From Brachionus manjavacas (Eukaryota > Rotifera > Eurotatoria > Ploima > Brachionidae): a stretch of 64,000 nucleotides of DNA. The position numbers were made by a program, and so were the translations under genes. Under the pieces are notes generated by a model that saw nothing but the letters and a program-made list of their open reading frames with translations, did no database searches and had not been told where the DNA came from. The stretch is taken from positions 1,116,001 through 1,180,000 of the forward strand of contig JAHQIY010000016.1 in NCBI GenBank assembly GCA_019054805.1. The letters are read 5' to 3'. Positions 24,401-35,582 of this stretch are shown here, one piece after another; within the stretch, counting starts at the first letter, position 1; the number at the start of each line of letters is the position of its first letter.

Positions 24401-26713
24401 TGGATTAGGAGAGGAATCGATTTCTTTCTTAAAACATTTGAGACTTCAGATGTTACTAAAAGCTTAAAAAATTTTTTTTTTTTTCAAAAGCTTTGCTGAT
24501 GTAATTTAATAAGCTAAATCATTATTTGAATTAGAATTATTGTTTCTCAATAAAAAAAAATTTCTCCAATTTTCAATTCCTTAGAGAAAATATGTTTTAC
24601 AATGATTTCTTTGACGCAATTAATTAAATTATTTCAATGGAACGGATAATTCAAATTTTTGTTAAAACAGCCGCCTGACGAACTAAGCAATCTTATGCTT
24701 GATTTATTAAAAAAAGATCATTTTTTATACAAGGTTGACAGCGTTACACTGCTACAAATATTTAAATATCTTCTTTCCAGGGCTAAAAAAATTGGTAAAT
24801 ATTTTCTAAACAAGAATCTAATCTTTTCACTCAACAAAAAAATAATATCCAAACTTTAATACTTTAACTTTTAATTAAGAATAAATCAAACACTAATGAA
24901 TAATTTTAAATGTAAATATTGCCAACTTGAAAAGGATTAAGTTTTCGTGACTGGTACAAAAAGAACAATTATAAAGGATTAATTTAGTTTAAACAAACAT
25001 CGTATTTTTTTTCAAAAATTTATTAATTCTCAGCGTACGAAAAAAGCTAGACGCGAAATCTTATCAACTACTTTTAATTATTTAGTTTAAACTAATAAAT
25101 AATTTCAAAATGTACTGAAATTAATTTTTGTATTAAAATTTTAGTAGAGAGCTAATGCTATTATGTCTACTATTGTTTTGTTGATTTATTGAAAAAAATT
25201 TAAGCCGACTTTTTGATAATATAAATCAGTAGACTTTTAGAAAATATTCATTTTCTGAGAATTGTCAGACAAAAAAAAATCCCCGCAATATTTAATATTT
25301 TTTTTCAGAAAAATTTTCTACAACTCTTAATTTTATTTTATTTAATTGAAATTTAATAGCAATTTATATAAATTTTAGTTTTATTATCATTAATTATTAA
25401 CTTTAATGTAGTAAAAAAAATAATCTTTTTTATAATCGATCCTTTTCGAGTGTAAAATTTTAAAATTTTAGTTATTAAAAAAATAATAATTTGACTAATT
25501 TGGGTTTTTTTATTCTCACAAATGCCAAAATTGATAATTTATTTTTTTCAAAATTTATTAAAATAAAAATGTATTCTAAGATAAGTCATGTTTTTTTTTA
25601 TACTAAACTAGTACTTTATTATAATTCAGAAATAGAGTTATTTGAAATCATCGATCTTTTTCGGTTTTTGGGTGGAATTTATAAAAAAAAATAATCAGTT
25701 TGACTTTTTGGATTTAAAAAAAATTAAAAAATTTGAAAAAAAATTTTCTGAGATTTAACTAATACTTAATTATAATTCTTAAAAAGGGTTCCAAGGGTTC
25801 TTTAAATTATCGATCCTTTTCGAATGGAATTATTTAATAAAGGATAAAAATATTAATAATTTAGACTTTTTGAATTTAGGAAAAAATTAAAATTTTTAAA
25901 AAGAATTTTTTTTTGAGATTTAACAAATAATTTATTAAAATTTTCAAAAAGAGATGCTTAAAATCATCGATTCTTTTCGCTTTTCGGAAAGAATTAGAAA
26001 ATATTAAATAAAATAATCATCTAGACTTTTTGGATTTGAATAAAAAATAAAAATTTTTAAAAGAAATTTTTTTAGATTTAACTAATACTTTATTTTGATT
26101 CCTTTAAAGTTTTTTTTGAAATCATCGATCCTTTTCGGTATTCGGAAGAAATTTTTCTAAAAAAAAATTAAAAAATAGTCATTTAGAATTTTTTGTATTT
26201 AAAAAGAAAGAAAATATTTTAATTTACTGAATAAATAATAATAATAATTTTAAAAGATTTCTTTATTGAGATTTAACTAATACTTTATTAAAATTTTTAA
26301 AAGAGGTTCTTAAATCGTCAACATTTAAAGAATGGAATAATTCAAAAATTTAATCAAAAAAAAATCACTTGACTTAAAAATTATTTTCAAATCTGTCAGA
26401 CAAAAAAGTGACAAGACTATAAAATTAAAAAATATATTAAAATTTTCAAAGATGACTCACCTGTATAACACATCGTTAGCTTCGTGTTTTTCGTATTTGA
26501 TTGTTTTGCATAGAGATCTGATAGCCGAGTCGCGCAAAGAGGACAATGCCTCGAGGCTTTTTAAATTAGCGTTTATCAGCGACAAATCCTAGTGAACAAA
26601 AAAATTAAAAATATGTCTTAACTTGTGGGCCTTTGAGCGCGTACTTGTTGGGTTCGTTCGTGGACCGATCGGAGCAGGCTCTCACGAAACGCCGGATCTA
26701 TATACGAAGCCAT
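6439..26713 (-). CDS. RAPGEF2: Rap guanine nucleotide exchange factor of the PDZ-GEF family (RapGEF2/6, Gef26-like), 13 exons
   Basis: Exons (transcript order): 26645-26713, 26461-26588, 23308-23391, 23178-23253, 20028-20897, 12830-13020, 11255-12781, 9266-9923, 7747-8055, 7404-7695, 6688-7173, 6523-6621, 6439-6467. All join in phase with GT-AG sites, giving 1605 residues. Order: cNBD 1 (~20-119), Gln/His/Ser-rich linker, cNBD 2 (~395-515), REM (~543-634), PDZ (~641-726, KGYGIFVSKVD, GDQILEVN), RA (~938-1025), CDC25/RasGEF (~1045-1300, FNSLFAIVSGLDNTNV, DPSLNMSKYRN), Ser-rich tail and a final class-I PDZ ligand ISAV. The family activates Rap1/Rap2 by GDP-GTP exchange at the membrane and at junctions. 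The start, MASYIDPAF, matches the family. The cNBDs lack a convincing canonical cAMP-binding cassette, as in known PDZ-GEFs. Introns 2, 4, 5, 7 and 8 are large and repeat-filled. Confidence 0.95.
8253..8661. mobile_element. Nested MITE-like element inserted in the left arm of the foldback
   Basis: The 28-bp ends 8253-8280 and 8634-8661 are inverted repeats with two mismatches (core AAAATGAAAAAAGTCAAGTG). The ~350-bp interior is absent from the matching position of the right arm at ~9077, which acts as an empty-site reference. The interior is non-coding. The target duplication is unclear, because the flanking bases (TTTAAAC / ATTTGG) do not give a clean direct repeat. Confidence 0.75.
8803..8839. 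repeat. Small hairpin inside the foldback's left arm
   Basis: ATTGTTGATTTTT and AAAAATCAACAAT form an inverted pair around a ~10-base loop. This segment appears as extra sequence relative to the right arm, suggesting a small insertion in one arm. Confidence 0.5.
10021..10170. repeat. GC-richer block ending in a TTATTATTAT-type tail, possible retroelement 3' end
   Basis: A ~120-bp block of higher GC than its surroundings (around CCAGTTGGTGGCATTAGAGG) is followed by GTAGCTTATACTATTATTATC and simple A/T sequence. This resembles the blocks at 18770-18868 and 60580-60629, which also end in TAA-type simple repeats, a pattern typical of some non-LTR retroelement 3' ends. No coding remnant is visible. 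Confidence 0.3.
10811..10906 (+). pseudogene. Inverted partial copy of PDZ-GEF exon 6, including its splice donor
   Basis: This ~96-bp + strand segment matches the minus-strand end of PDZ-GEF exon 6 (12830-12920) with about five substitutions, continuing into the GTAA of the donor. It would encode KLDSWAVVLNGQVECVLLD and the following cNBD-2 residues, with replacements such as VGDQ to FGDQ. It lies in intron 7 in the opposite orientation to the gene, so it cannot be spliced as an alternative exon. It ends 45 bp before the 41-bp tandem repeats. Confidence 0.85.
10951..11143. repeat. 41-bp minisatellite, about 5 copies
   Basis: Successive ATGGCGG landmarks fall at 10956, 10997, 11038, 11079 and 11120, an exact 41-bp period. 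The unit contains GGCGGCCACATGTATTTTTT followed by GCCGTTCCATGCGGCTATT, with one or two variants per copy. Its GC content is far above the flanks. The period is not a multiple of three and stop-free frames on both strands are a by-product, so I do not call it coding. Confidence 0.9.
13815..14225. repeat. Direct duplication (~110-bp copies, ~295 bp apart)
   Basis: 13815-13925 and 14105-14225 share CGCCTTTATTTCGTTATTTT and AATGTAAAAACTTCTA with small indels. The sequence just after the first copy (13920-13960, containing CATCTTCATTTTC in reverse complement) recurs inverted at ~15425-15470. Together this suggests a fragmented repeat family within the intron. Confidence 0.6.
15570..15650 (+). repeat. 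Possible retroelement 3' tail
   Basis: A GC-richer segment (GGCTTATGGGCCTCTCGATC) is followed directly by CAAATAAATAAAAATAAA. Unrelated GC-rich segments with the same AAATAAATAA ending occur at 21646-21710, 22120-22210 and, on the minus strand, 54360-54440. This is consistent with 3' ends of retroposed sequences, but no coding part remains. Confidence 0.3.
18770..18868 (+). repeat. GC-richer block with (TAA)n tail, probable non-LTR retroelement 3' end
   Basis: AGCTACCATAGGCGACCTCT and GCAAGCTAGTCTTGCTGTAG precede an uninterrupted TAA run (about 18838-18863). A terminal (TAA)n after a conserved-looking 3' UTR is characteristic of several LINE/SINE families. No reverse-transcriptase remnant is visible upstream. 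Confidence 0.4.
18961..19362. repeat. Foldback repeat: one arm plus two inverted copies of a ~95-bp unit
   Basis: The unit at 18961-19055 (AAAATGCCAAAGTTCTGAAA, ACATGTTCTGT, ATTGTAGCAACCGAT) is found inverted at 19138-19237 and again at 19272-19362. The outer pair is the closer match. The internal inverted copy suggests a tandem duplication of the right arm, and any transcript could fold in two alternative ways. It sits in PDZ-GEF intron 5. Confidence 0.75.
20898..23177. other. PDZ-GEF intron 4
   Basis: A 2.3-kb intron. The donor at its 5' end (GTAAGC) matches the exon-4 boundary of the paralogous gene at 4090, which fixes the exon end. The interior is A/T-rich, with two GC-richer, A-rich-tailed blocks (21646-21710 and 22120-22210) and a slightly GC-richer unexplained stretch at 22795-23000. 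No further exon is supported. Confidence 0.65.
24671..24794 (+). other. Isolated exon-like ORF on the strand opposite to PDZ-GEF
   Basis: After an AAAACAG acceptor-like site there is a 41-codon open frame, PPDELSNLMLDLLKKDHFLY then VDSVTLLQIFKYLLSRAKK, ending at a GTAAAT donor-like site. Composition and helical periodicity look more like coding DNA than the surrounding intron. Upstream at ~24379 a short ATG frame (MLETRLNLGLGEESISFLKH) might be another exon, but no joined reading frame could be built. I do not recognise the family. It could be a nested gene, a relic exon or chance. Confidence 0.3.
25400..26340. repeat. Tandem satellite, period ~158 bp, 5-6 copies
   Basis: The landmark ATCGATCCTTTTCG (variants) recurs at 25435, 25650, 25809, 25966 and 26124, with a degenerate copy near 26313. 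Spacings are 215, 159, 157, 158 and ~189. Each unit also carries AGACTTTTTGGATTT and GATTTAACTAATACTTTAT. The 215 and 189 spacings are one unit plus an insertion. It lies entirely in PDZ-GEF intron 2. Confidence 0.85.
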
Positions 26714-29700
26714 GTTCGTGGTCAGTACTAATTCATATTGATACAATAAAACAAGGCAACAATAGCAACAAAATAAAACTATTTTTTGAACTAAATTTCT
26801 AATCTAAACGAAACAAAGCGACTTTAAATGGCAACATATTTTGTATTAATATCCACAAGAAGATATGCGTGCTATTTATTGTTTAAACTCGTTTGTAGCT
26901 TCTCTTGGATATTTTGAGTATTGTTTTCAAACACACACACACACGTAATATTGAGTGTGTATGTGTGGGACTTATATAATTTGTATATGACAATTAGCAA
27001 ACGGTTTACACAATCAACATAACGGTACAAGCCGGATTCCGTGGAGAACAAGAAAAACAAAAATTATAATAGGAATCATCAACACCTAAATTATGATTAA
27101 CATCAAGCATATTAAAATAAAAGAGTAAAAAAGTGTTTTTATAATTTTGATTTTTTCTCTTCTATTTCAAACGCATATTGAGCTTTATTCGCATAAAATT
27201 TAACATTTTAATAAAGTGACTTTGATTAAGTCTTTGTCGAATCAAGGTCAAACAAGATGACCTCCTAAAAAAATCATCCGCTACACACATATTTTATTCA
27301 CCCTTCAGTGTATTTATTTAATTAAATATGCTCTCTTTAAGCTCAAACTCCTTACACTCATTAATTGAAATTTAATTTACTTTGCGGTAAACAAAACATA
27401 TTTTTGATTTCTTTTGTTGCTGAGAAAATTGTTTGAAAATGGTTTTTGTAAAAATAAAATACCAAGCCAAAACCAAGAGTAAAAATTTAAATTTTTGAAT
27501 TAATTTTTTCCATTCAAATTATCACCAAGCTTAATAGACCCTCATAAAAATCAAAGTAATAAAATTTTTAAAACCTTTTTTTTCCATTTAACTTAAATAA
27601 AAAAAACGAGAAAAAAATCTCATTTTGTCTTTTTAAAAAATGCATTAATTGTTGTCTTTTTGATTGTCGGACAAAAAGAAGATAAAGAAAAACAGGACTC
27701 TCCTGATAAAGCAGAAAACGGAATGCAAAAAATGTTCAAATTATCATGTATTATGTAAAAATTAACTAATTTTAAAATATTTTTGCCTATTGCGCTTGCA
27801 CTCACCTCTTGAACACCCAAAAAAGTCTCTTGTGCATTTTATGCTATTATTTTTGATTGAAATAACAGCAAAGTTCAAATCTAAATTTTGATAAAATTTT
27901 CGAACTCCTCATTTTATTTTGAAATAAGAAAATATTTTCTGAAAGAAAAATTGAAACTGTATTGGAAAAATGATGTAAAACCCCGAAACAAAAGTGAAAA
28001 ATTTTATATCAATTACCATCAAAGATTTTCAAAGTCTTTAAGAATATTGAAAATTTCATTATCATCTTTTTTTAAGAGCTAATTGTCCATTATTTAATAA
28101 TTTTAGTTTAGAAAATAAATCCACAACTGTTTTCTGAAATTTTTTAAAAAGTCACAAAAAGAAGAATTTCCACTAAGGATTAATTTAGGGAACATTTTAT
28201 CGGAAATGTAATGCGGGATTCCAGCTCTCTAGGGACAACCTAAAAACTCAAATTTATTTATTAAAAAAATGAAAGCTTATCATTTATTGAAATAAAAGAT
28301 AAACTTTAAAATTTTTTTTTTTATATGTAATTCTGGACCAGCAGGAAATGAGACAGGTTAAAAAATTAAAAATCGACCTGTTGAAGATAATAAAGAATGA
28401 TTTTTTTAGCTTTTGTTTATATCAAAAATTTGAATCAATAATGTTAATGAGAATTAGCCTTAAGAAAATTTTATTTATTTTTATTTTAAAAACTAAGATC
28501 TGAATTTTGTGCTAAAAAATAAAAATACAAAACGGTGGGAAAATAAAGCTCAAAGCAAACAAATGTCAAAATGTTAATGTGACTGATCAACTAATTCTAT
28601 TTTTTAATAAAAAAAATCATTTTTTTTTGATTAAAGATCATTATTTTTAAACTAGAAAAAGTAATACAAAAAATTCAATAAGTATAAACAAATAAAAAAA
28701 TATTTGTTAAATTAAATTTTGAAAAATATGAACAAAAATAAGTAGCTATAATTTTTACTTTCAAGGGCTATTTAGAAGTTGATTCAACTCACTCTGTACT
28801 TAATCACCGAGTAATTTTCTTTACCTAGTCATTAAACTAGTACGATTCTTTAAATATCCCAAATTAGTTATTAGTGCCAAAGAATTATTTTCAAACAAAT
28901 ATGCTTGATCTTAATCCAACAAAAATTTCGAAAAACTTTTACAAGAACCATTTTCAAAAAGAATGGCTCAATTTTGACTAACCTTTAGTTTGAAGACCAT
29001 CTATTCGAAGAGAAACCACCTTATAAAGTTACCTTTCATTATATTTGATAATTTTTTTTTTCAAAATGAAATAGGGCATTATTTGAAGAAATAGAAAATT
29101 AATTAATTTCCTTTTAGGCTGAAAGAAACAAAATTGTTATTTGATTAGAATTGACCGCTCATAAAAAATGCAAAAATCATTCAATTACAAATGCTTAAAG
29201 GTACTTATTATTATTTTGGTTAAATATATGTTTATATTATTCCTTAACTATAAAGATAATCTAGATTTATTTTATTTGTTGCAGCAATTGATGACCAAGT
29301 GAAAAATCAGCTTTAATTAAAGCTGAACTGGCAAAAATTGAAAAAATCGCCTAGACAACAAATTGAGGCAAAGATCTTGCTTTTTTTGTCTAATAAATTC
29401 TTAAACAATTATTTCTCTAAAAAAAAAATATTTGTTAATTTTTATTTTTAAGAAAACATATCAAGCTAAGTCAAAAATACATTTTAGAACTCAAGTCAAA
29501 AACAATCCTGCCGAGAATTTGAACTATGATTATTTCTTCTCACTCTTTTTCTATCGTAAAATAAACTTATAAAATATTCTTGTTAAAACTAAAATAGATG
29601 GACGAAAGGAAAATATTCATAAAGATCAGATTAGAATCTTGATAATGAAGCGAGGTAGAATTTGAAAATTTTTCCTTAATACACTAGAACAGTGACCCGA

Positions 29701-32694
29701 GAGAATTGTTTGGTATCTTAAATATGCCAAAGTTATGATTGTCTCAATGATTAATGCGAATATTTAGCTAAGAATTTAGAATCAAATGAAAAATTTTTAA
29801 GTTACTGCATAGATAGTAATCTAAGGTTAAAAACTAGCTTCGTAATGATTTATTGCTTGATTCGGCATTTAAAAAACCTACTGGTATTTTATCTAATATT
29901 GCCATATTTTAACCTTAACAAGCGATAAGGAAACACTTGATTTGTATAACATATAAATTAAATTAAATGCTCTGAATATTTTTTTTTATTTTTTTTTTAA
30001 AACAAATAAATTATTTGGGAAAATTGATTAGAAAAAAGTAACAATTTTTAATTTCAAGGGTTTTTTGGTTGATGAATTTTAATTAAAAAATACTTCCTTA
30101 AAAAAATTAATTTTTATTCTTTTAACTCGATGATTGTAAACTTAGATTTAAAATATTGATTTAAAAAAACTGATTTTTATCTTAATTTTTTACAGTTAAG
30201 TAAATATATAAGCAGCGTCTAGCTTTTTTTTTCTTATCCAAACTTTAAAAAACATATCATCCCTTCATTTACTTAAAATTTATTCAGATTTAATAAAAAT
30301 TTTTAAAATAATTTAAAAATGACTCAAAAAATTAAAGTTTTAATTAAAGGAATTATGGGAATTTAATTTAATCAATGTCAAAAACAATCAAAGTAGAAAA
30401 AAAAATTTGTACAATATGAAAACTTAGAACATTTATTTGAAAAAAAAAGATACACTAATTGATCTTTTTTTTTTTTTTTTTCTATTTTTACAATGAAATG
30501 CAACAAATAAATAATTAAATTAAAATTTGGTTTGATTTTTTGTGTTTGAATTACAAAATGTATCCAATGTTAAAATAACATTGAAAAAGTGCGATGTTGC
30601 AAATAAAAAACAATTTTAAGTGAATATTGCAAGCTTTTCATATTTGAAATTAATCTTTTTGTTGAAATAGAACGAGTTTAATTTTTATTTGAAAAATTGA
30701 AAAAAAATAGTGAAAATTCATCACTATTACGGCAAATAAGAAATTTTGGCCAGTTTAATTATTGTATCTTTTGAAAAATGTCACCAAATAGTTGATCAAT
30801 AATCGAAATAAGGAAAGGGTTTTAAAAAGCTGTATTTTAACTGATGTTAAAATAAAGAATTTTAAGCTGAACTGAACAAATACTACAAACAAGCCTTAAA
30901 AAATTTATATGTTAATTAATCACCAAATTTATTTTATCAACGATATTTTTATTGTAAAATATCATTCAAAAGGTTTTTTGTTTGTAAATTTTAATTTTAT
31001 TATAAAAAACACCAAATAAATACTTTCAATATTTTTATTAAGGCTATAAGAACTGTCTCTGAATTCTTAAATGAATAACTAATTTTCGTTTCATTAGCAA
31101 GCATTTTTATACCAGGTTTCTTTAACAGGAATTTCGTACAATTAGCGAATTCATTAAAAATTATTTCAAAACTTTATTCTTAAAAAGAAAAACTTTTCGA
31201 AAAGAAGTCAATAATATGATTTCACAAATGAAAAAATAAGATCTTTTTCCTGAAGCTAGTTCAATTAAGTTTCAAGTTAAAGTTTCAAGGTTAATCAACA
31301 GGATAGTGCCCCTGTCCATAAAAGACCGATTTACTCTTCATTTATTCAAAATAAAATTAAAATTTAATACATTTTTAATACAAAAGAATAAAATTAAAAT
31401 TTAGTTTAATTGTGTATAAAAATAAATTAGCTCAAAAAAATTAAACAATTTAATGTTTAAATTAAAATTTTTAATTTTTTTTATAAAATCTGAAAAAATT
31501 AAGTTAATATTATTAAATATTGAAAGCTTAAATGTAGAAAATTTTAACATTGATCTCTTGATCACAAAGCTATTAATTAATCTCGAATAAATATATCCAA
31601 ATATTTTTTCTCCTTTAATTGAATTTGACATTGGTTCGATTAGATTAACACTTTTCCTCAAATTATAACTAAAATTTCTTGAGTCATTTCTTGTAAATTG
31701 AACTTATAGATAGCTGAATTATGATAAACAATATTTTATAAGATGATTATATGAATGACTAATTGTCGTATCATTAGCAAGCATTTTTATACCAGGTTTC
31801 TTTAACATCAATGAATTCATTAAAAATTATTTCAAACTTTAATTTTTATTTATTTTTAAAAAAATTAATAGCTTTGTTATCAAGAGATCAGTTTTAAAAT
31901 TTTCTACATTTAAGCTTTCAATATTTAATAATATTAACTTAATTTTTTCAAAAATTTTTCGAAAAGATTTCACAAATGAAAAAATAAGATCTTGTTCCTG
32001 ATGCTATTTCAATCGAAAAGTTTTTGGGCTGTTTGACTCCGAAAATTTATGAGGGGGTTTGTCTAGTTCGATTGAAGAGCTAGCTGATTAGCGGTACTGA
32101 ATTTTCAATTTGAAAGAATTTGACTTAACTTCAATTCAAGTGAAATCAATTGTGCCGCTGGTCTAAGCAAAGCTAAGAAAAATCGGTCACGATGCAATTT
32201 TTTCTCAATTCAAAATTCGAAATTCTTTTAAAAAATAAATTCTTTGAATTATACAACAGCAAAAAATTTAATATCATTTTTATTTTTGAAGATATTAACT
32301 TTTAACTTTTGTCTCTTTCCTTTAGTTAACTTTAAATCACTATGGTATTCATGAAGTGCAGTTTGGCAAGAATATCCATTTCTAAAAGAAAGAAATTAGT
32401 TTCTTCTAAGTAAATTTAAAATTTGGATCTAATTTTAAATAATATATGAGAATAAAAACCCGATGGAAAAATATAAGACAAATTTTTTGCAACATTAAAA
32501 TGCTCTTTCAAACAAAAAAAAGTCTATATACACATCTTGAAAATATTTTACTGTAAATTATATACATTAACATAAAATTGCATCGCCATTCTATTCCAAC
32601 ATTTAATTCAAATTATGATACAATAAACAAATATTTATAAGCTCAAAAAGTTAAATAGAAGAAAAAATTCAAATAAAAAATAAATAAATTTCAG
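26714..32694. other. Gene-poor intergenic region upstream of PDZ-GEF
   Basis: The first few hundred bases should hold the PDZ-GEF promoter and 5' UTR. They include an (AC)n microsatellite at about 26931-26945; no core promoter motif is identifiable. The rest is A/T-rich with no supported ORF. The structured part is the set of direct and inverted duplications at 31070-32015. The left half of the NF-YC promoter region lies at the right end. Confidence 0.55.
31070..32015. repeat. Rearranged duplication with direct and inverted copies
   Basis: 31070-31127 and 31750-31806 are direct copies (TAGCAAGCATTTTTATACCA). 31195-31265 and 31950-32015 share TTTCACAAATGAAAAAATAA. Between them, 31493-31578 and 31862-31950 are nearly perfect inverted copies (~87 bp; TATTGAAAGCTTAAATGTAG in one strand). 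The pattern suggests duplication followed by partial inversion, or a composite element. No coding capacity is seen. Confidence 0.75.
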
Positions 32695-32713
32695 AATTCT
32701 TGAATTTGTCAGA

Positions 32714-33578
32714 ATGGAGTATGCATCAGGAGCTTCTAGCGAGGCGATCGGCTTGTTGGAGAATTTCTGGCCGCGAATGACTCGAGAAGTGCAGAATTTA
32801 GCTTCTGTAAGAAGTTTTGAAATTTTTTTCTCTAAATTTTTACATTTTTCTCTTAGTCCGACTTCAAAAACCCCGAATTGCCGCTGGCTAGAATAAAAAA
32901 AATAATGAAACTTGACGATGAAGTGAAAATGATCAGCGCCGAGGCGCCAATTATATTTGCCAAAGCGGCAGAAATGTTCATTCAAGAAGTGACTATTAGG
33001 TCTTGGTTGCACACAGAAGATAACAAGAGAAGAACTCTACAAGTTAAATTTTAATACAATTTCGAAAAACTTTTTTTTTATTTTTATTTTAGCGTAATGA
33101 CGTAGCCTTGGCTATTTCCAAATACGACCAGTTTGATTTTTTGATAGATATAGTACCTAGAGAGGAAATAAAACCGGCCAAAAAAGAGTCACATTCTCCC
33201 AATGCAACTTCAACGGCAACCAGCGCCAACCTGCAAAACGCCACTGTTCTTAATTCATTAGACACGAATACCGCCAATCTTCTATCGGCCATAAATGGTT
33301 CGAGCAACAATTCAGTGTCCGCTGGCTCAAATCAGACAAATAATGGAAATATTCAGTATTTTTTTGCCGTGCCGGCCAATGGCACAAATTCAGCTTCTAA
33401 TTCTGCATCTTCAATGCCTGTCCAATTTCAGTCGATCCAAGGGCTGCCAAACAATATCCAAGGACTACAAACTATACAAGGTCTACAAGGTATTCAAGGC
33501 TTACAAGGCGCTCAGATCATTCTGGGCTCATCAAATGGACAGCCAGCAATGTTTTCTGTCGCAAATAGAGACAGCTAG
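32714..33578 (+). CDS. NFYC: Nuclear transcription factor Y subunit gamma (NF-YC / HAP5)
   Basis: Three exons, 32714-32806, 32857-33042 and 33093-33578, separated by two 50-bp introns; 254 residues. The histone-fold core spans about residues 17-110 and is strongly conserved: [74 protein letters not shown] dimerises with NF-YB, and the pair recruits NF-YA to bind CCAAT boxes in promoters. The C-terminal half is Gln/Asn/Ser-rich, with short LQGIQGLQ-type repeats that probably act in transactivation. A TTTCAG acceptor at 32691-32694 just before the ATG implies an upstream non-coding exon that I could not locate. The gene faces PWP1, with 255 bp between stop codons. Confidence 0.96.
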
Positions 33579-33833
33579 ATCTTACTAATCAATCCGATGC
33601 AATTGATTTTAAAATGTTAAAATCATGGTGTAAATAGTTGTTTTTTTCGTTTTGCTGACAGACAAAAACTATCGGCGAGTTTTAAAGAAATTAAAATTTT
33701 TTTCTGGAAATTCAATGTCTTTGATTAATTTCACTATTTTTTTTTAATTTTTATATTTTTTTCAAATTAAAAAAAAGTATTTTAATAGACACATTTTTCA
33801 ATTAATTAAAGCCCAACTAGCTGCATAATACAT

Positions 33834-35582
33834 TTATTTATTAAATTTGCGTTTATTATTTTTGAAATTTTTAAATTTAATAGCTCGTTCTCTTCGTTTA
33901 GAGACTTTTTGCTCCATCTTTTCCTCTTCTTCGGCCAAGTTGATGTTCATGCGTTCATAAAATCTTTCTCTCACTTCTTTTATTTCACGAATGTCCCACA
34001 CTCTTGGCTCATTGCATTTTGTCCCCGCAAAAGAGAATACAAATGCTGAATCCGGCGACGATTCTACACAAGTCACTTCTCCCTGAAAAAAATTAAATAA
34101 TTTTTTTCCTCTTTAGCTTAATAAATATCTTACAGTCTTAAGTTTGTCCTCGTAGATTTTCTCAAAGCTGTGATCTTTTATGTCCCAAATTTTGACTATT
34201 TCATCTTCACAAGCTGAAACTAAAAGCCCCGGCACCTTTGAGCTCAATGCGAGCCCGGATACAGAAGAGTCATGAGCTTTTATTGTAGCTACAGCCTTAT
34301 CACTTCTTATATCAATTAAATTAATTGTTCCCTCATCATCAGAACTCTTAAAAATTCAAAGAATATTTCTAAACCATCAAAAAAATTGAATCTTACTAAA
34401 AAATAGTTTGGATCCAAAGTGTTCCATAAAACCCTTTCAATGTCATTTTCAAGTTTCCATATTTTCTTGTTAGTCTTCGGATTTCGGCAGTCGTACAAAG
34501 CCACTGTTGAATCACACGAGCCGGACAAGAGAGAAAAAGCCTCAATCGGATGAAATTCAATTGCCTGAACTCTATCTTTGTGATTTTTGATTTTAGTGGC
34601 TTGTTTCATTTGTTCCAAATTCCACAAAACTATGCTTTTATCAGCCGATGCACTTGCTAAAATATTCCTGTTCAAATTGTTATAAGACAAGTCTAAAACG
34701 GCGTCTGTGTGACCGGCTATTTTCGGCTTTTTTCCCAGTTCTGTCTTTAATTTTTTCTTTTTTATTTTTTTGGTCGAGCCCAGAGTAAATTCGGGCTCCA
34801 AACTGTCCATTAGATCAAGGTCCCATATCTCGATCCACGGATTCATTGTTCCAATAGCCAAATAGTTCACTGCAGAGTCTGCATTGGTCGGGTCAAAGTC
34901 AAGCCATTCAACACAAACAGGCACCGAGGATAGCAACAAGTCATGATGAATATAGAAGTTTCCTTCATCTTCGTTATAAACTAAAAGATTAAAATTAAAA
35001 AAACTTAAAAAAGAAAATATTTTTAAAACTAACCAAATATGTTCAATGAACTATCATCTTCGTCAACTGTGCCACACACTAGCAAATTGTCGCTTGACTT
35101 GATCTCAATATCTTCTTCATCCGAATCTTCACCCTGTTTTGTTTTTTTTTATTTAATTGTTTTTATACAAAGTTTTAATACGAAATTACGTCATCTTTTT
35201 TAGTTAATAAAATATCTTCCGCATTTGTCGGAAAACAAGCCAAAGAATTCAATTGTTCCAATTTAAGTTCACTATCTAATATTTTAAAGCTTTACAAAAA
35301 AAATTTACTTTTATTCAGCCAACCTTCATTATCATAGTTGTCTAAATTGTATTTTTTATCAATATTTTCCTCTTCATTTTGCAACTCGCTTTTATTATCC
35401 TCATGCTCAGTTATGTCTGCCGCATCTTTCAGCTCATTTTCGGACTCACTTTCCTCACACTCTTCTTCTTTCGGACCCATTTCGGAAAATAGCTGTTTCA
35501 TTTCATTTTCGTCAATTTTTATCCTAACAGGTGTTTTGCTAACACCTTTTTTGACCCATGTCATGCTCGATATAAAGCGCAT
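33834..35582 (-). CDS. PWP1: PWP1 homologue, WD-repeat protein of ribosome biogenesis
   Basis: Six exons, in transcript order: 35324-35582, 35190-35275, 35034-35133, 34397-34980, 34134-34346, 33834-34082. All join in frame to 496 residues, the usual family length. The N-terminus starts with the family-typical ISSMTWVKKGVSK and continues into an acidic region. Diagnostic stretches are SSDNLLVCGTVDEDD, FYIHHDLLLSSVPVCVEWLD, PWIEIWDLDLMDSLEPEFTL and the WD repeats GHTDAVLDLSYN...SADKSIVLWN, FHPIEAF...STVALYD and EDEIVKIWDI. PWP1 is a nuclear/nucleolar WD40 protein linked to rDNA chromatin and pre-rRNA transcription. The first intron boundary is chosen as 48 bp (35276-35323) because it keeps the conserved YDNE-D junction; a 33-bp alternative also stays in frame. 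Confidence 0.96.

Larger units (their letters stand above)
23392..26460. other. PDZ-GEF intron 2, with tandem satellite and an opposite-strand exon-like ORF
   Basis: A three-kilobase intron. It contains a + strand exon-like ORF at 24671-24794 and a ~158-bp tandem repeat at ~25400-26340. The rest, including the GC-richer stretch near 23880-24120, shows no recognisable feature. Confidence 0.65.

Noticed and set aside
31401-31661. 86-codon minus frame
   Set aside because: A/T-driven (Lys/Asn/Phe/Ile-rich) and overlaps the inverted duplication arm at 31493-31578.
33295-33588. 97-codon frame overlapping NF-YC
   Set aside because: Out-of-frame shadow of NF-YC exon 3.
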